Shown here in pieces: positions 1 to 7,917 of a stretch of 22,185 nucleotides of DNA. Position 1 is the stretch's first letter, and each line of letters opens with the position of its first letter. The notes under the pieces were generated by a model. The model was given only the letters and a program-made list of their open reading frames with translations. It was not told the DNA's origin and did not search any database. Made by a program: the position numbers and the translations under genes. Source of the DNA: Methanocorpusculaceae archaeon UBA456 (GTDB taxonomy: Archaea > Halobacteriota > Methanomicrobia > Methanomicrobiales > Methanocorpusculaceae); NCBI GenBank assembly GCA_002496395.1, contig DAJQ01000013.1, positions 999 to 23,183 on the forward strand. The letters run 5' to 3'.

Positions 1-1146
1 TGGCTGGATGTGCAGATCACCCCGTTGCAGGATCCCGAAAAGGGCACACGGGCATACCTTGTCCAGATCATGGATATCAGCGAGCGAAAGAATGCTGAAG
101 AGGCACTTGAGCTGAGCAGGAACCGGTACCGCTCCCTGGTTGCAAATGTTCCCGGTGTCATCTTCCGATGCCTGCCTGATAAAGACTGGACAATGATCTA
201 CATGAATACCAGAATCGAGGAGATCAGCGGGTATCCATACACCGACTTCATCAGAAATTCCGTCCGGACATACGAGAGCATCATCCATCCCGATGACAGG
301 AGACATGTCCGTGATACAATCGAAGGATCCGTGGCTGCTGAGAAACCATGGGATGTTCAGTACCGGATCATTCACAGGGATGGGAATATCCGGTGGGTGC
401 AGGAGCGGGGGCGACCTTTTTCTCCGGATGGCGAGATCAGGTATCTTGATGGATTTATTTTTGATATCACCAGCCGCAAGCAGGCAGAGGATGCCCTTCT
501 GATCGTGAACAAAAAACTCCAGCTCCTCTCCGGGATCACCCGCCACGATATCCTGAACCAGATCATGGTCCAGAAAGGGTTTCTCTCCTTTGCTGAAAAA
601 GAGGCGGAAGGTGACGAAGAGCTGCTTCTCATGTTAGAGAAGATCCACCGGGCTTCAGATATGATCCAGCGCCAGATCGATTTTACACGGGTGTATGAGA
701 ATCTTGGTGCCGAAAAACCCGCCTGGATGGACGTCAGAGAGATAATCGGGGGGATCGGAGATGATCAGATCCCGATCAAGGAGAGCTGCGGCAGGTACCA
801 GGTGCTTGCCGATCCGATGATCGGGAAGGTCTTTTCAAACCTGATGGAGAATACCGCCCGGTATGCAGAGGGGGCAAGCGGTGTCAAAATCCATTCTGAG
901 GAGCAGGATGATGACCTGGTGATCACCTGGGAAGATGACGGACCCGGCATACCAAATGAACAGAAGGAGAAGATCTTTACAAGGGGTTTTGGCAGGAACA
1001 CTGGTTTAGGGCTCTTCTTCTCACGTGAGATCCTCTCGATCACCGGCATCTCCATCATTGAGACCGGAGTCTATGGCGAGGGGGCGAGGTTTGAGATCAG
1101 GGTGCCGGGAGGCGTCTGGCGGAGAACTGTTGAAGAGACGGGATGA
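1..1146 (+). CDS. PAS-domain sensor histidine kinase, 3' part
   Basis: The reading frame is open at the first base, so the true start lies upstream and this is a partial gene. Counting from base 1, the visible protein begins with the end of one PAS domain (the typical 'DISERK' exit) and continues with a complete PAS domain at about residues 40-160. An H-box follows with the acceptor His at about residue 182 (RHDILNQ). The C-terminal ATPase domain has an N-box (Asn 284), a G1 box (DDGPG, 312-316) and a G2 box (GLGL, 335-338). These are the parts needed for ATP-dependent autophosphorylation of a cytoplasmic or membrane-linked sensor kinase. No receiver domain follows, so the partner response regulator is not in this window. 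The gene converges on the large PAS/GAF gene with a 26 bp gap. The signal sensed cannot be read from the sequence. Confidence 0.9.
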   Translation, partial: WLDVQITPLQDPEKGTRAYLVQIMDISERKNAEEALELSRNRYRSLVANVPGVIFRCLPDKDWTMIYMNTRIEEISGYPYTDFIRNSVRTYESIIHPDDRRHVRDTIEGSVAAEKPWDVQYRIIHRDGNIRWVQERGRPFSPDGEIRYLDGFIFDITSRKQAEDALLIVNKKLQLLSGITRHDILNQIMVQKGFLSFAEKEAEGDEELLLMLEKIHRASDMIQRQIDFTRVYENLGAEKPAWMDVREIIGGIGDDQIPIKESCGRYQVLADPMIGKVFSNLMENTARYAEGASGVKIHSEEQDDDLVITWEDDGPGIPNEQKEKIFTRGFGRNTGLGLFFSREILSITGISIIETGVYGEGARFEIRVPGGVWRRTVEETG

Positions 1147-1172
1147 CATGGATAAGAGAAGAGAAGTCCGAA

Positions 1173-4100
1173 TCAGCCTGAGATCTGATCGTGTCTTTTC
1201 ATGAACATACGCGTTGACTCTAGTTCAAGCACTCCTCGATCGAGGAGCGTGATGATCTGGTCAATCGCCCTTACCTGTTGCATGATCTTCTCTGAATACT
1301 CCCCTCCCTCAAGATCGGCTAAGGCCATGATCACCGTCAGCGGATTTCTGATCTGATCATTCAGAGCTGAGAATTTCAACATATTCTCCTCGATCAGGGC
1401 ATATGCTTTTTTACGCTCCTCCTCAGCAAGCTTCCTCCGGGTTATGTCCTGAAACGCACCCTGCACTCTGATGATGTGTCCAGATCTATCCCGTACTGCC
1501 TCTCCAACGGTCCGCACCCATCTCCGCTCTCCACCTGCGGTAATGATCTCCATCTCCTCATCATAGGGAGTCCCGTCACGGGCACATGCCGAGAAGACCT
1601 CCGTTATCTTCTCCCTCCATTCAGGGGCATAGAAGCTGATCCCCTCATCAACAGAGGGAGAATAGCCCGGTTCCATCCCGTGAACCCGCGCCACCTCGTC
1701 AGACCAGGACACCCGCTGTCTGGCAAGGTCGACACTCCACCCGCCAAAATGTGTCATCCGGCCCGCCGTGCTGAGCAAAGCCTCGCTCTCCCGCAGGGCC
1801 ATTTCCGCCTCTTTGAGTACGGTGATATTGACAACGAGCCCGACTACTTTCAGGGGAGCACCGTCCCGATTCCACTCTGTTACTGATCCGATATCACGGA
1901 ACCAGAGATAGGTACCTGCACTGTGTTTGATCCGATACTCCACCTCATACCTCTGTTTTCGCCCCTCCAGGTGATCCCGCATCGCCTGCATCGCCATCTC
2001 GTGATCGTCGGGGTGGAGAAGGTCTGTGAAGTCGGTATAATAGGAGAACTGATCAGGAGAGTAGCCGAGCATCTCTGCCTTCCGTGGGCTGAAGGCGACA
2101 TTCCCGGTCAGGCAGTCCATCTCCCACCAGGCGATCCCCCCCGCCTCCATTGCACTCTCAAGCCGTGCCTGGTTCAGCTCAAGCTCAATGCGGGCAGTCT
2201 TCCCCTCGGTGATATCACGGCAGCCTCCATAGATACGGCTTCTGCCGGTTTCATCACGGATGCACCGGGTTTCAGCAGACAGCCACCGGATTTTTCCATC
2301 CTTTCTGATGATCCTGAGATCACATTCCGAGGACTCGCCCCTTGGGAGGAGAAGGACATTCTCTTCAAAAATGTTCCAGTCATCAGGGTGGATCATGAAA
2401 CCCCAGCAGCCCTCTGCAATCACCTCGTCAATCTCATACCCGGTGATCTGCTCAATTGCACCGGCGATCCAGTCTATCTGGTATGTGCCGACATCTTCCT
2501 TCAGACATGAATAAGCAAAATCCGTGATGAGGGTAGAGACGGAGCGGTACCGCTCCTCACTTTTCTGGAGAGCAGCCTCGGCACGCTCACGGAAGATCAG
2601 CTCCCCCATCAGATTCCCGAGTGTTACCAGTGCAGAGACATCATCGTCCAGGTACTCATCCTCCTTATTGGCAACCGCAAGAATAGCAACGATCCGATTA
2701 CCATGCAGGATAGGAACACCCAGGTACCGGGTGATCGGGAGATGTCCTTCCGGTAATCCATGTTTTGCAGGATGAGAGGCGGCATAGTCATTGATGATAG
2801 TAGGAGTCCGGGTCCTGACACACTCACCCCAGACACCGGCAGATTCGATTGGATACTGAATGGGCGTACCTCCGACGCTACAACTCTCCATTACACCTTC
2901 AGACCATGCATGCACTGTCATCACCGACTCATCATCATTCATGAGTCCGATGAATGCATACCGGCTGTCTGTCATCAGAGGGCTTGCGTTGAGGGCATAA
3001 TCCATCAGTTCCTGCTCTGTTGCACCTGCCATCCTGTGGAGTTCAAGGAGCGCCTCAGTCCGCCTTATATGGAGCAGAATCCTATCTTCTGCCAGCTTCC
3101 GTTCAAATGCAGTTCCGAACAGTTCGGAGGTGATCCTCAGAAGATGAAGATCTTCCTCGGTCCAGTCTTTCGTTTCTGCAACATTGTCAAACCCGATAAA
3201 ACCGGCCATATTGGATCGAATGAGAAGGGGTAAGACGATCAATGACGTTACCCCCTGCGGCTCCAATATCTCCTTCTCAGCTACCGCCTCAGGAGGCAGA
3301 TCATCAAGGGATTGGATCCTGATGCTCTCACCATTTCTCAGGCGCTCCATCCACCAGGGGAAGAGATCGGTTGGTTGCTTCTGGAGGTTCTCAATCTCCG
3401 GTGTAACTCCATCATCGCACCATTCATGCGTATTGCTCATCTCACCTCCTGATGGATCAAAGAGAAAAACATATGAGCGGGATGCTCCACAAAATGCGCC
3501 GATATCACCGAGTGCTTTGTTGATTGCGACATCGATATCAGACTCAGTCACAAAACGCGAGGAGATACCGGAGATCACCCTCTCAAATGCCAGACGGTGT
3601 TTAATCTCCCCTTCCGCCTCCACCCGGTTCGTAACATCCCAGACTGTTGAGATCACCAGATCTCTCCCCGGAACCGGGATATTCATCGCACTGATGTAGG
3701 TCGTCTTCTCTCCCTTCCGGGTGATCGGAATATCCTCCCAGTGCATCCGGCCGGGATCGCCGCTTGCAACATCTGCAACCACCCGCTCCTTCAGCTCGCG
3801 GCGGAGTACAGGGTCCTGATAAACGACCTCCCAGAAGGAATCCTTGCCTGAAAGAGCTTCTGCGGTTGTCCGGTAGATCTGAAAGAAGTTCTCATTGAAG
3901 TACTCAAAGTTCACTTCAGGATCAAATGAGTTCACGGCAACGCCGATCGGAAGATTGTCAAGCACTGTTCTGATGTACTCTTCGCTCTCCCGGACCTGCT
4001 GCTGAGTTGATACCAGCTCATCAAGCTGGGATCGAAGCTCTTCTTCAGCAGTTGCGAGTTCTTCATTCTTCTGGTGGAGTGCATCCTCTGCCTCCTTCCG

Positions 4101-5285
4101 GTCGGTGATATCCCTGATGAGCACAATCACTTCATCATCAGCATAGGGTACGATACGTGCCTCAAAATGCCGGTGCCCTGCCGGGACAGAGAGAGCATAT
4201 TCAACAGTCTGCATCTCCCCTGTCTCAAGGGCAAGAGCGATTGCCTGAATAATCTTCTCGCCGATTGCCTCAGATGTCACCTCGGTGACCGTCTTCCCGA
4301 TGATCTCTTCCTTCGGGAGCATGAAGCGGTCATCTTCAGGTGTCAGGATGTCAAGATACCGGCCCTCGGCATCGCACCGGATCAGGATATCAGGAACTGC
4401 GGAAAGGATGAGCTGCTGGAGATGTTCACTCGAACGGAGTGCTGCCTCAGCATGCTTCCGTTTGGTGATATCACGGATGTTACACTGGATAACAGAATGG
4501 TTATTGATGGCGTAACGGTTGCTGACAAATTCAACCTCCATCAATCGCCCATCCTTCGTCTCAAGCGGAAGGTCTTCGTACCTGATATATCCCTCCTCTT
4601 TCAGCCGAAGGAAAGCCTCTTCTGCAAGCTTTGTATCACTGATAAGTCCTATCTCAGGGAGCGTTCTTCCAAGGATCTCATCGAGGCGATAGCCGAGCAT
4701 CTCCAGAATGAACGGATTTGCATCGATGATTGTACCATCACCCACATCAAGGATCAGGATACCATCTTTGGCAGCCTCAAAGAGCCTCCGGTAACGGATC
4801 TCACTCTCCTTCAATAATGCTTCTGACCGCTTCTGTTCGGTTATATCCCGGATCGTCTCGATCGCACCGGTATACTCGCCGTTCCGGTTATAGAGGGAGG
4901 ATACCCGTGCCCAGAGGGTACGATCTTCTCCCCTCGGCCGTGCGAACCTCGTCTCCGCCTCAATCGCACCCGGCATCTCCTTCAGGAGAGCATACCGGGA
5001 CCTGAGCTCAAGGTCATCTTTGAAGGCGAGATCGATCAGCATCGGCCGCCGTTCACCATAGAACGGGATCGCATAGGCATACTCGCCCTGCCCGATCATC
5101 TCCTCTGCGGGGACACCGGTCATCTCCTCGATCGCATGGTTCCAGGCGATCACCACCCCCTTCTCATCTATCGCAAAGGTAGCATCCGGTAGGAAGTCGA
5201 TGATATCGGAGAGCCGATGCTCGCTCTCAAGGAGGTCATCGTGCTCTTTCCTTTTTATATCCTCAGCAGGAGGGGCTTTCGTCAT
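1173..5285 (-). CDS. Giant multi-PAS/GAF sensor protein without a kinase domain
   Basis: This 1370-residue protein is predicted to be soluble, as I see no membrane segment. Domains in order are PAS1 (about 24-150), PAS2 (162-275), PAS3 (287-395), a coiled coil (396-435), PAS4 (437-555), GAF1 (565-730), GAF2 (742-900), PAS5 (910-1027), PAS6 (1042-1157) and PAS7 (1168-1283). Several end in the DIT-x-RK/EK hallmark. The tail (1295-1370) looks like a histidine-kinase dimerisation helix (LNDQIRNPL), but Asp 1310 occupies the phospho-acceptor His position and no ATPase domain follows. It therefore cannot autophosphorylate in the usual way and may act through protein contacts. The ATG start is supported by GGTGAG a few bases upstream on the minus strand. 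The next gene upstream ends in the same tail. Domain edges are estimates. Ligands are unknown; PAS and GAF domains commonly bind haem, flavin or small molecules. Confidence 0.9.
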   Translation of the reverse strand: MTKAPPAEDIKRKEHDDLLESEHRLSDIIDFLPDATFAIDEKGVVIAWNHAIEEMTGVPAEEMIGQGEYAYAIPFYGERRPMLIDLAFKDDLELRSRYALLKEMPGAIEAETRFARPRGEDRTLWARVSSLYNRNGEYTGAIETIRDITEQKRSEALLKESEIRYRRLFEAAKDGILILDVGDGTIIDANPFILEMLGYRLDEILGRTLPEIGLISDTKLAEEAFLRLKEEGYIRYEDLPLETKDGRLMEVEFVSNRYAINNHSVIQCNIRDITKRKHAEAALRSSEHLQQLILSAVPDILIRCDAEGRYLDILTPEDDRFMLPKEEIIGKTVTEVTSEAIGEKIIQAIALALETGEMQTVEYALSVPAGHRHFEARIVPYADDEVIVLIRDITDRKEAEDALHQKNEELATAEEELRSQLDELVSTQQQVRESEEYIRTVLDNLPIGVAVNSFDPEVNFEYFNENFFQIYRTTAEALSGKDSFWEVVYQDPVLRRELKERVVADVASGDPGRMHWEDIPITRKGEKTTYISAMNIPVPGRDLVISTVWDVTNRVEAEGEIKHRLAFERVISGISSRFVTESDIDVAINKALGDIGAFCGASRSYVFLFDPSGGEMSNTHEWCDDGVTPEIENLQKQPTDLFPWWMERLRNGESIRIQSLDDLPPEAVAEKEILEPQGVTSLIVLPLLIRSNMAGFIGFDNVAETKDWTEEDLHLLRITSELFGTAFERKLAEDRILLHIRRTEALLELHRMAGATEQELMDYALNASPLMTDSRYAFIGLMNDDESVMTVHAWSEGVMESCSVGGTPIQYPIESAGVWGECVRTRTPTIINDYAASHPAKHGLPEGHLPITRYLGVPILHGNRIVAILAVANKEDEYLDDDVSALVTLGNLMGELIFRERAEAALQKSEERYRSVSTLITDFAYSCLKEDVGTYQIDWIAGAIEQITGYEIDEVIAEGCWGFMIHPDDWNIFEENVLLLPRGESSECDLRIIRKDGKIRWLSAETRCIRDETGRSRIYGGCRDITEGKTARIELELNQARLESAMEAGGIAWWEMDCLTGNVAFSPRKAEMLGYSPDQFSYYTDFTDLLHPDDHEMAMQAMRDHLEGRKQRYEVEYRIKHSAGTYLWFRDIGSVTEWNRDGAPLKVVGLVVNITVLKEAEMALRESEALLSTAGRMTHFGGWSVDLARQRVSWSDEVARVHGMEPGYSPSVDEGISFYAPEWREKITEVFSACARDGTPYDEEMEIITAGGERRWVRTVGEAVRDRSGHIIRVQGAFQDITRRKLAEEERKKAYALIEENMLKFSALNDQIRNPLTVIMALADLEGGEYSEKIMQQVRAIDQIITLLDRGVLELESTRMFMKRHDQISG

Positions 5286-5610
5286 ATCCTCACCCCGGCA
5301 CGGTCACAATAGAATGCTCTGATCTGCCTTCTCTGTTCAGGAGAGCGAGGGAGGGAGGGGTATTGTCGAGATAGATGAATCAATTGAAAAACGTGGGGAA
5401 ACAGGTGAGATTCCGCCGCAATTCCATGAAGCCGCCGGAAAGGAGAGGTCGATGAAACATGATGATCGATCGACAGAGATTCATCCCGATCACCCTTTCT
5501 TCCCTTTTGATGAATCCGTGGCTCCCAACTTCTCTCATCCACCAATATCAGTCCAGATGAATGATACACTCTCCGGGTTACATAAAGATATGGGTGAATA
5601 CTCCTGAGAG
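5286..5610. other. Intergenic region between two PAS genes (325 bp)
   Basis: No confident gene is seen here. A 95-codon minus-strand frame (5282-5569, GTG start) overlaps the start of the large PAS gene by ATGA. Its product is rich in Arg, Ser and His, resembles no family I know, and uses codons unlike its neighbours, so I treat it as probably non-coding. A TATA-like TTTAT on the minus strand at 5582-5586 lies about 25 bp after the stop of the upstream gene. It could start a transcript with a leader of roughly 270 nt for the large PAS gene. A GGTGAG ribosome binding site sits just before the large gene's ATG. Confidence 0.5.
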
Positions 5611-6975
5611 TTAGATTTCAAAATATTCAGACGAATGGAGATCGGGTTCAGAGAACTGATTGTGTTTTCTCATGAATGTCCGGATCGACTCTGATTCCAG
5701 CACTCCAAGATCAAGAAGGGTGATGATCCGGTTGATCTCTTTGATCTGATGAAGGATCTGGTCTGCATGAGGTCCTGGCTCCAGATCAACAAGCCCGTTT
5801 ATCACGGCAAGCGGATTTCGAATCTGATCGTTTAAGATTGATAAGCGGTACATATTCTCCTCAATCTGAGAAAATGCCTCTCTCTGCAGTTCTTCTGCAA
5901 CTTTCCTCTCAGTGATATCCGTCAGTACAAGGAGCGTTGAGAGAGAATCCTTATATTTCATCGCAGCCCCCTGAACGAGCACGGTCAACAGCGTGCCACT
6001 TTTATTTATAATCCTGATCTCGTACGGAGAAACTTTCCTCCCCCTGCTCCGTTCAGCAAGTTTTTTCCACACACGATCGTGGCACTCTTCCGGGACAAAT
6101 GAGAAGATATGAGCACCAATAACCTCATCGATCGGATATCCAAGTGTAGCAGCAGTGGAGGGGTTACAGTACTGTATCCGGCCATCCGGATCATAGAGGA
6201 TGACATAATCGGGAAGGTGCTCTATCAGCGTCCTGTTGAAGAGCTCACTCTCCTGCAAAGCCCTTTCTGCCTCTTTCTGTTCGGTAATATCTCGACCAAC
6301 CGACTGCAACTCAATGACAGTACCGGCAGAATCAAAGATTGCCCGGTCACTCCACCGTTGCCAGCGGACAGACCCATCAGACAGGATGATCCGGTGATTA
6401 ATCATGATCGTGGGATTTTCCTGAGTGAGAGAGGCAAAAGCCTGAGCAACCATCTCCCGGTCATCAGGATGTATCATCGGTTTGAACCGCTTTCCGAGGA
6501 TCTGATCACGCTCAAGACCAAAGTACTGGCAATACGCCTCATTCACAAAGACAGTAGTTCCATCCGGGAGGAAGCGGCAGATGAACTCGGTCTGATCTTC
6601 AACCACATTCCTGTACCGATCTTCGCTCTCACGCAGTTGTTGCTCGGTACTCTCCCGAACCTGAGAGAGCGTAGTTATGACCCCCGCAACAATAGAGAAA
6701 AAGATCACACGGATCATGGCCTCCTGGAGAAGAACAGGATCGGGTGTAAAAGAGGCAAAGAGGGCAAGGTACGAGATTGCAAGAAAAATAGAGAGGAACA
6801 GGCCACGCCAGCCATAGTAGATACAGGCGATGATGATCGGGATATAATAGAGATTTTGTACGATAATGAAGACCCCAAATGCAAAAGCGAGGTAGCTGAT
6901 GAGCGTGCAGAGGAATGAACTCGCGAGAAGGGACGGGAGCACCCATCTGGGGATATCAGTCACACAAGCCCCCAC
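5611..6975 (-). CDS. Membrane-anchored two-PAS sensor with degenerate kinase-like tail
   Basis: The N-terminus (about residues 12-105) has roughly four hydrophobic segments and forms a membrane sensor region. A short linker leads to PAS1 (about 118-233) and PAS2 (about 245-357), both with the DITE-x-K exit. The tail (about 370-440) carries LNDQIRNPL, with Asp 383 in place of the phospho-acceptor His, and there is no ATPase domain. It is closely similar to the tail of the neighbouring 1370-residue protein, and the two genes lie in the same orientation. This suggests a sensor that signals by dimerisation or by docking to another kinase rather than by its own phosphorylation. The longest frame starts at GTG 6975. 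A second GTG at codon 5 (6963) is preceded by a G-rich stretch and may be the real start, which would give 450 residues. Membrane topology is estimated by eye. Confidence 0.88.
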   Translation of the reverse strand: MGACVTDIPRWVLPSLLASSFLCTLISYLAFAFGVFIIVQNLYYIPIIIACIYYGWRGLFLSIFLAISYLALFASFTPDPVLLQEAMIRVIFFSIVAGVITTLSQVRESTEQQLRESEDRYRNVVEDQTEFICRFLPDGTTVFVNEAYCQYFGLERDQILGKRFKPMIHPDDREMVAQAFASLTQENPTIMINHRIILSDGSVRWQRWSDRAIFDSAGTVIELQSVGRDITEQKEAERALQESELFNRTLIEHLPDYVILYDPDGRIQYCNPSTAATLGYPIDEVIGAHIFSFVPEECHDRVWKKLAERSRGRKVSPYEIRIINKSGTLLTVLVQGAAMKYKDSLSTLLVLTDITERKVAEELQREAFSQIEENMYRLSILNDQIRNPLAVINGLVDLEPGPHADQILHQIKEINRIITLLDLGVLESESIRTFMRKHNQFSEPDLHSSEYFEI

Positions 6976-7095
6976 GTTTCAGATACGGCAGGGAGAGAGC
7001 CCCATGATAGCAGCGAAGAGATACATGAACAACACAATATGGCCATCAGAAGACCTCCCTTGCGAATAAGGGGGATATGCAATATGCCACCACAA

Positions 7096-7863
7096 TCACC
7101 GGGTATGCACCGCGTCCTCATCAGCATCTTTCTTCCGCTCTTCTCTAAGATGCGTCTTCAGATACTCTTCCATCTCCCGATCTGCGGTTTTATCCATTGC
7201 AAAGATAACCACCTCATCAACTCCTGATGCAGCAGCATATGCATCAAAATGCCGTTCGCTGCCATGGAACATGAGGCTGTAGGTGAATGTGGTCACCTCG
7301 CCACGAAGAGCACCGGCAATCGCCACCATCGTCGCCTCTGCAATCTGCGGAGAGAAGAGATCCCGGACATTCTTCCCAATCGCAACCTCCGGGGAAAAGA
7401 GCAGCTCCCCGGATTCCGGTGCATGCAGCTCCTTGAATCTCCCATCTGAGTCAAGAATAAAGACATACCCGGGAACAGCCCTGACAAGGGCCCGGTACCG
7501 TCTTCCTTCAGCCTCTCGCGATGCCTTCCGGGGTGCCTCGAAGAGAAGGATGGTCCCTTTGACACCGCCTGCCACCTGCCGGAAGAGCCAGCGGACATGG
7601 TGTATGGTACCATCAGGGCGCTTCAGACTACAGCTGATCTCCTTCGGCGTACCGAGAAATGCAGACTCAATGGCACTCCTGCATCGATCCAGATCAGGAT
7701 CTGCAATATATTCTGTCAGCGGAGTGCCTGCCAGTTCCTCCCCGCTCTCTGCCACCAGGCGGGAGAGAAGGGCGCCTGCCCTGAGTATCAGGCCATGCCC
7801 ATCGAGATATACTGATTCAGCCGGGAGATCACCTGAGACCCGGTTTCCTTCACCTGATCCCAT
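7096..7863 (-). CDS. Small soluble two-PAS protein, no output domain
   Basis: This is a soluble protein of about 255 residues from the ATG at 7863; an upstream GTG at 7884 would add seven residues. Two PAS-like domains are visible, the first over roughly residues 15-110 and the second over about 120-230. The second resembles PAS3 of the 1370-residue protein, sharing a '(E/H)RHF(D/E)A' segment and the following V-I strand. The end is highly charged (EERKKDADED) and probably helical. There is no kinase, DNA-binding, cyclase or receiver domain, so the output would have to be protein-protein contact. It lies 54 bp downstream of the glutaredoxin-thioredoxin reductase fusion on the same strand. A TATA-like TTTTAT upstream of the ATG suggests it can also be transcribed separately. 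A redox role is only a guess from position. Confidence 0.75.
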   Translation of the reverse strand: MGSGEGNRVSGDLPAESVYLDGHGLILRAGALLSRLVAESGEELAGTPLTEYIADPDLDRCRSAIESAFLGTPKEISCSLKRPDGTIHHVRWLFRQVAGGVKGTILLFEAPRKASREAEGRRYRALVRAVPGYVFILDSDGRFKELHAPESGELLFSPEVAIGKNVRDLFSPQIAEATMVAIAGALRGEVTTFTYSLMFHGSERHFDAYAAASGVDEVVIFAMDKTADREMEEYLKTHLREERKKDADEDAVHTR

Positions 7864-7890
7864 ACTATGATGATACCAACGCACCAGACG

Positions 7891-7896
7891 ATAAAA
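7891..7896 (-). promoter_or_regulatory. TATA-like box for the two-PAS protein
   Basis: TTTTAT on the minus strand lies 28-33 nt before the ATG at 7863, in the short gap after the reductase gene. No Shine-Dalgarno sequence precedes the ATG, so a leaderless or near-leaderless mRNA is likely. This is a match by eye only. Confidence 0.4.
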
Positions 7897-7917
7897 TCAT
7901 CGCTGATCAGAAACAAT

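Noticed and set aside
4074..4817. 247-codon plus-strand frame antisense to the large PAS gene
   Set aside because: It lies wholly inside the well-supported minus-strand gene and its product is rich in Cys, His and Leu with no family features. The PAS frame has clear domain motifs throughout.
5282..5569. 95-codon minus-strand frame ending on the start of the large PAS gene
   Set aside because: The ATGA overlap is suggestive, but amino-acid and codon use do not look coding and no family is recognisable. It is kept as a note in the gap entry only.
6109..6918. 269-codon plus-strand frame opposite the membrane PAS sensor
   Set aside because: The opposite strand encodes recognisable membrane segments and two PAS domains. 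This frame has no recognisable domain and no ribosome binding site or promoter.
7283..7870. 195-codon plus-strand frame opposite the two-PAS protein
   Set aside because: The product is dominated by Ser, Arg and Pro, as expected for the shadow of a codon-biased gene, and it covers the same bases as a PAS protein.
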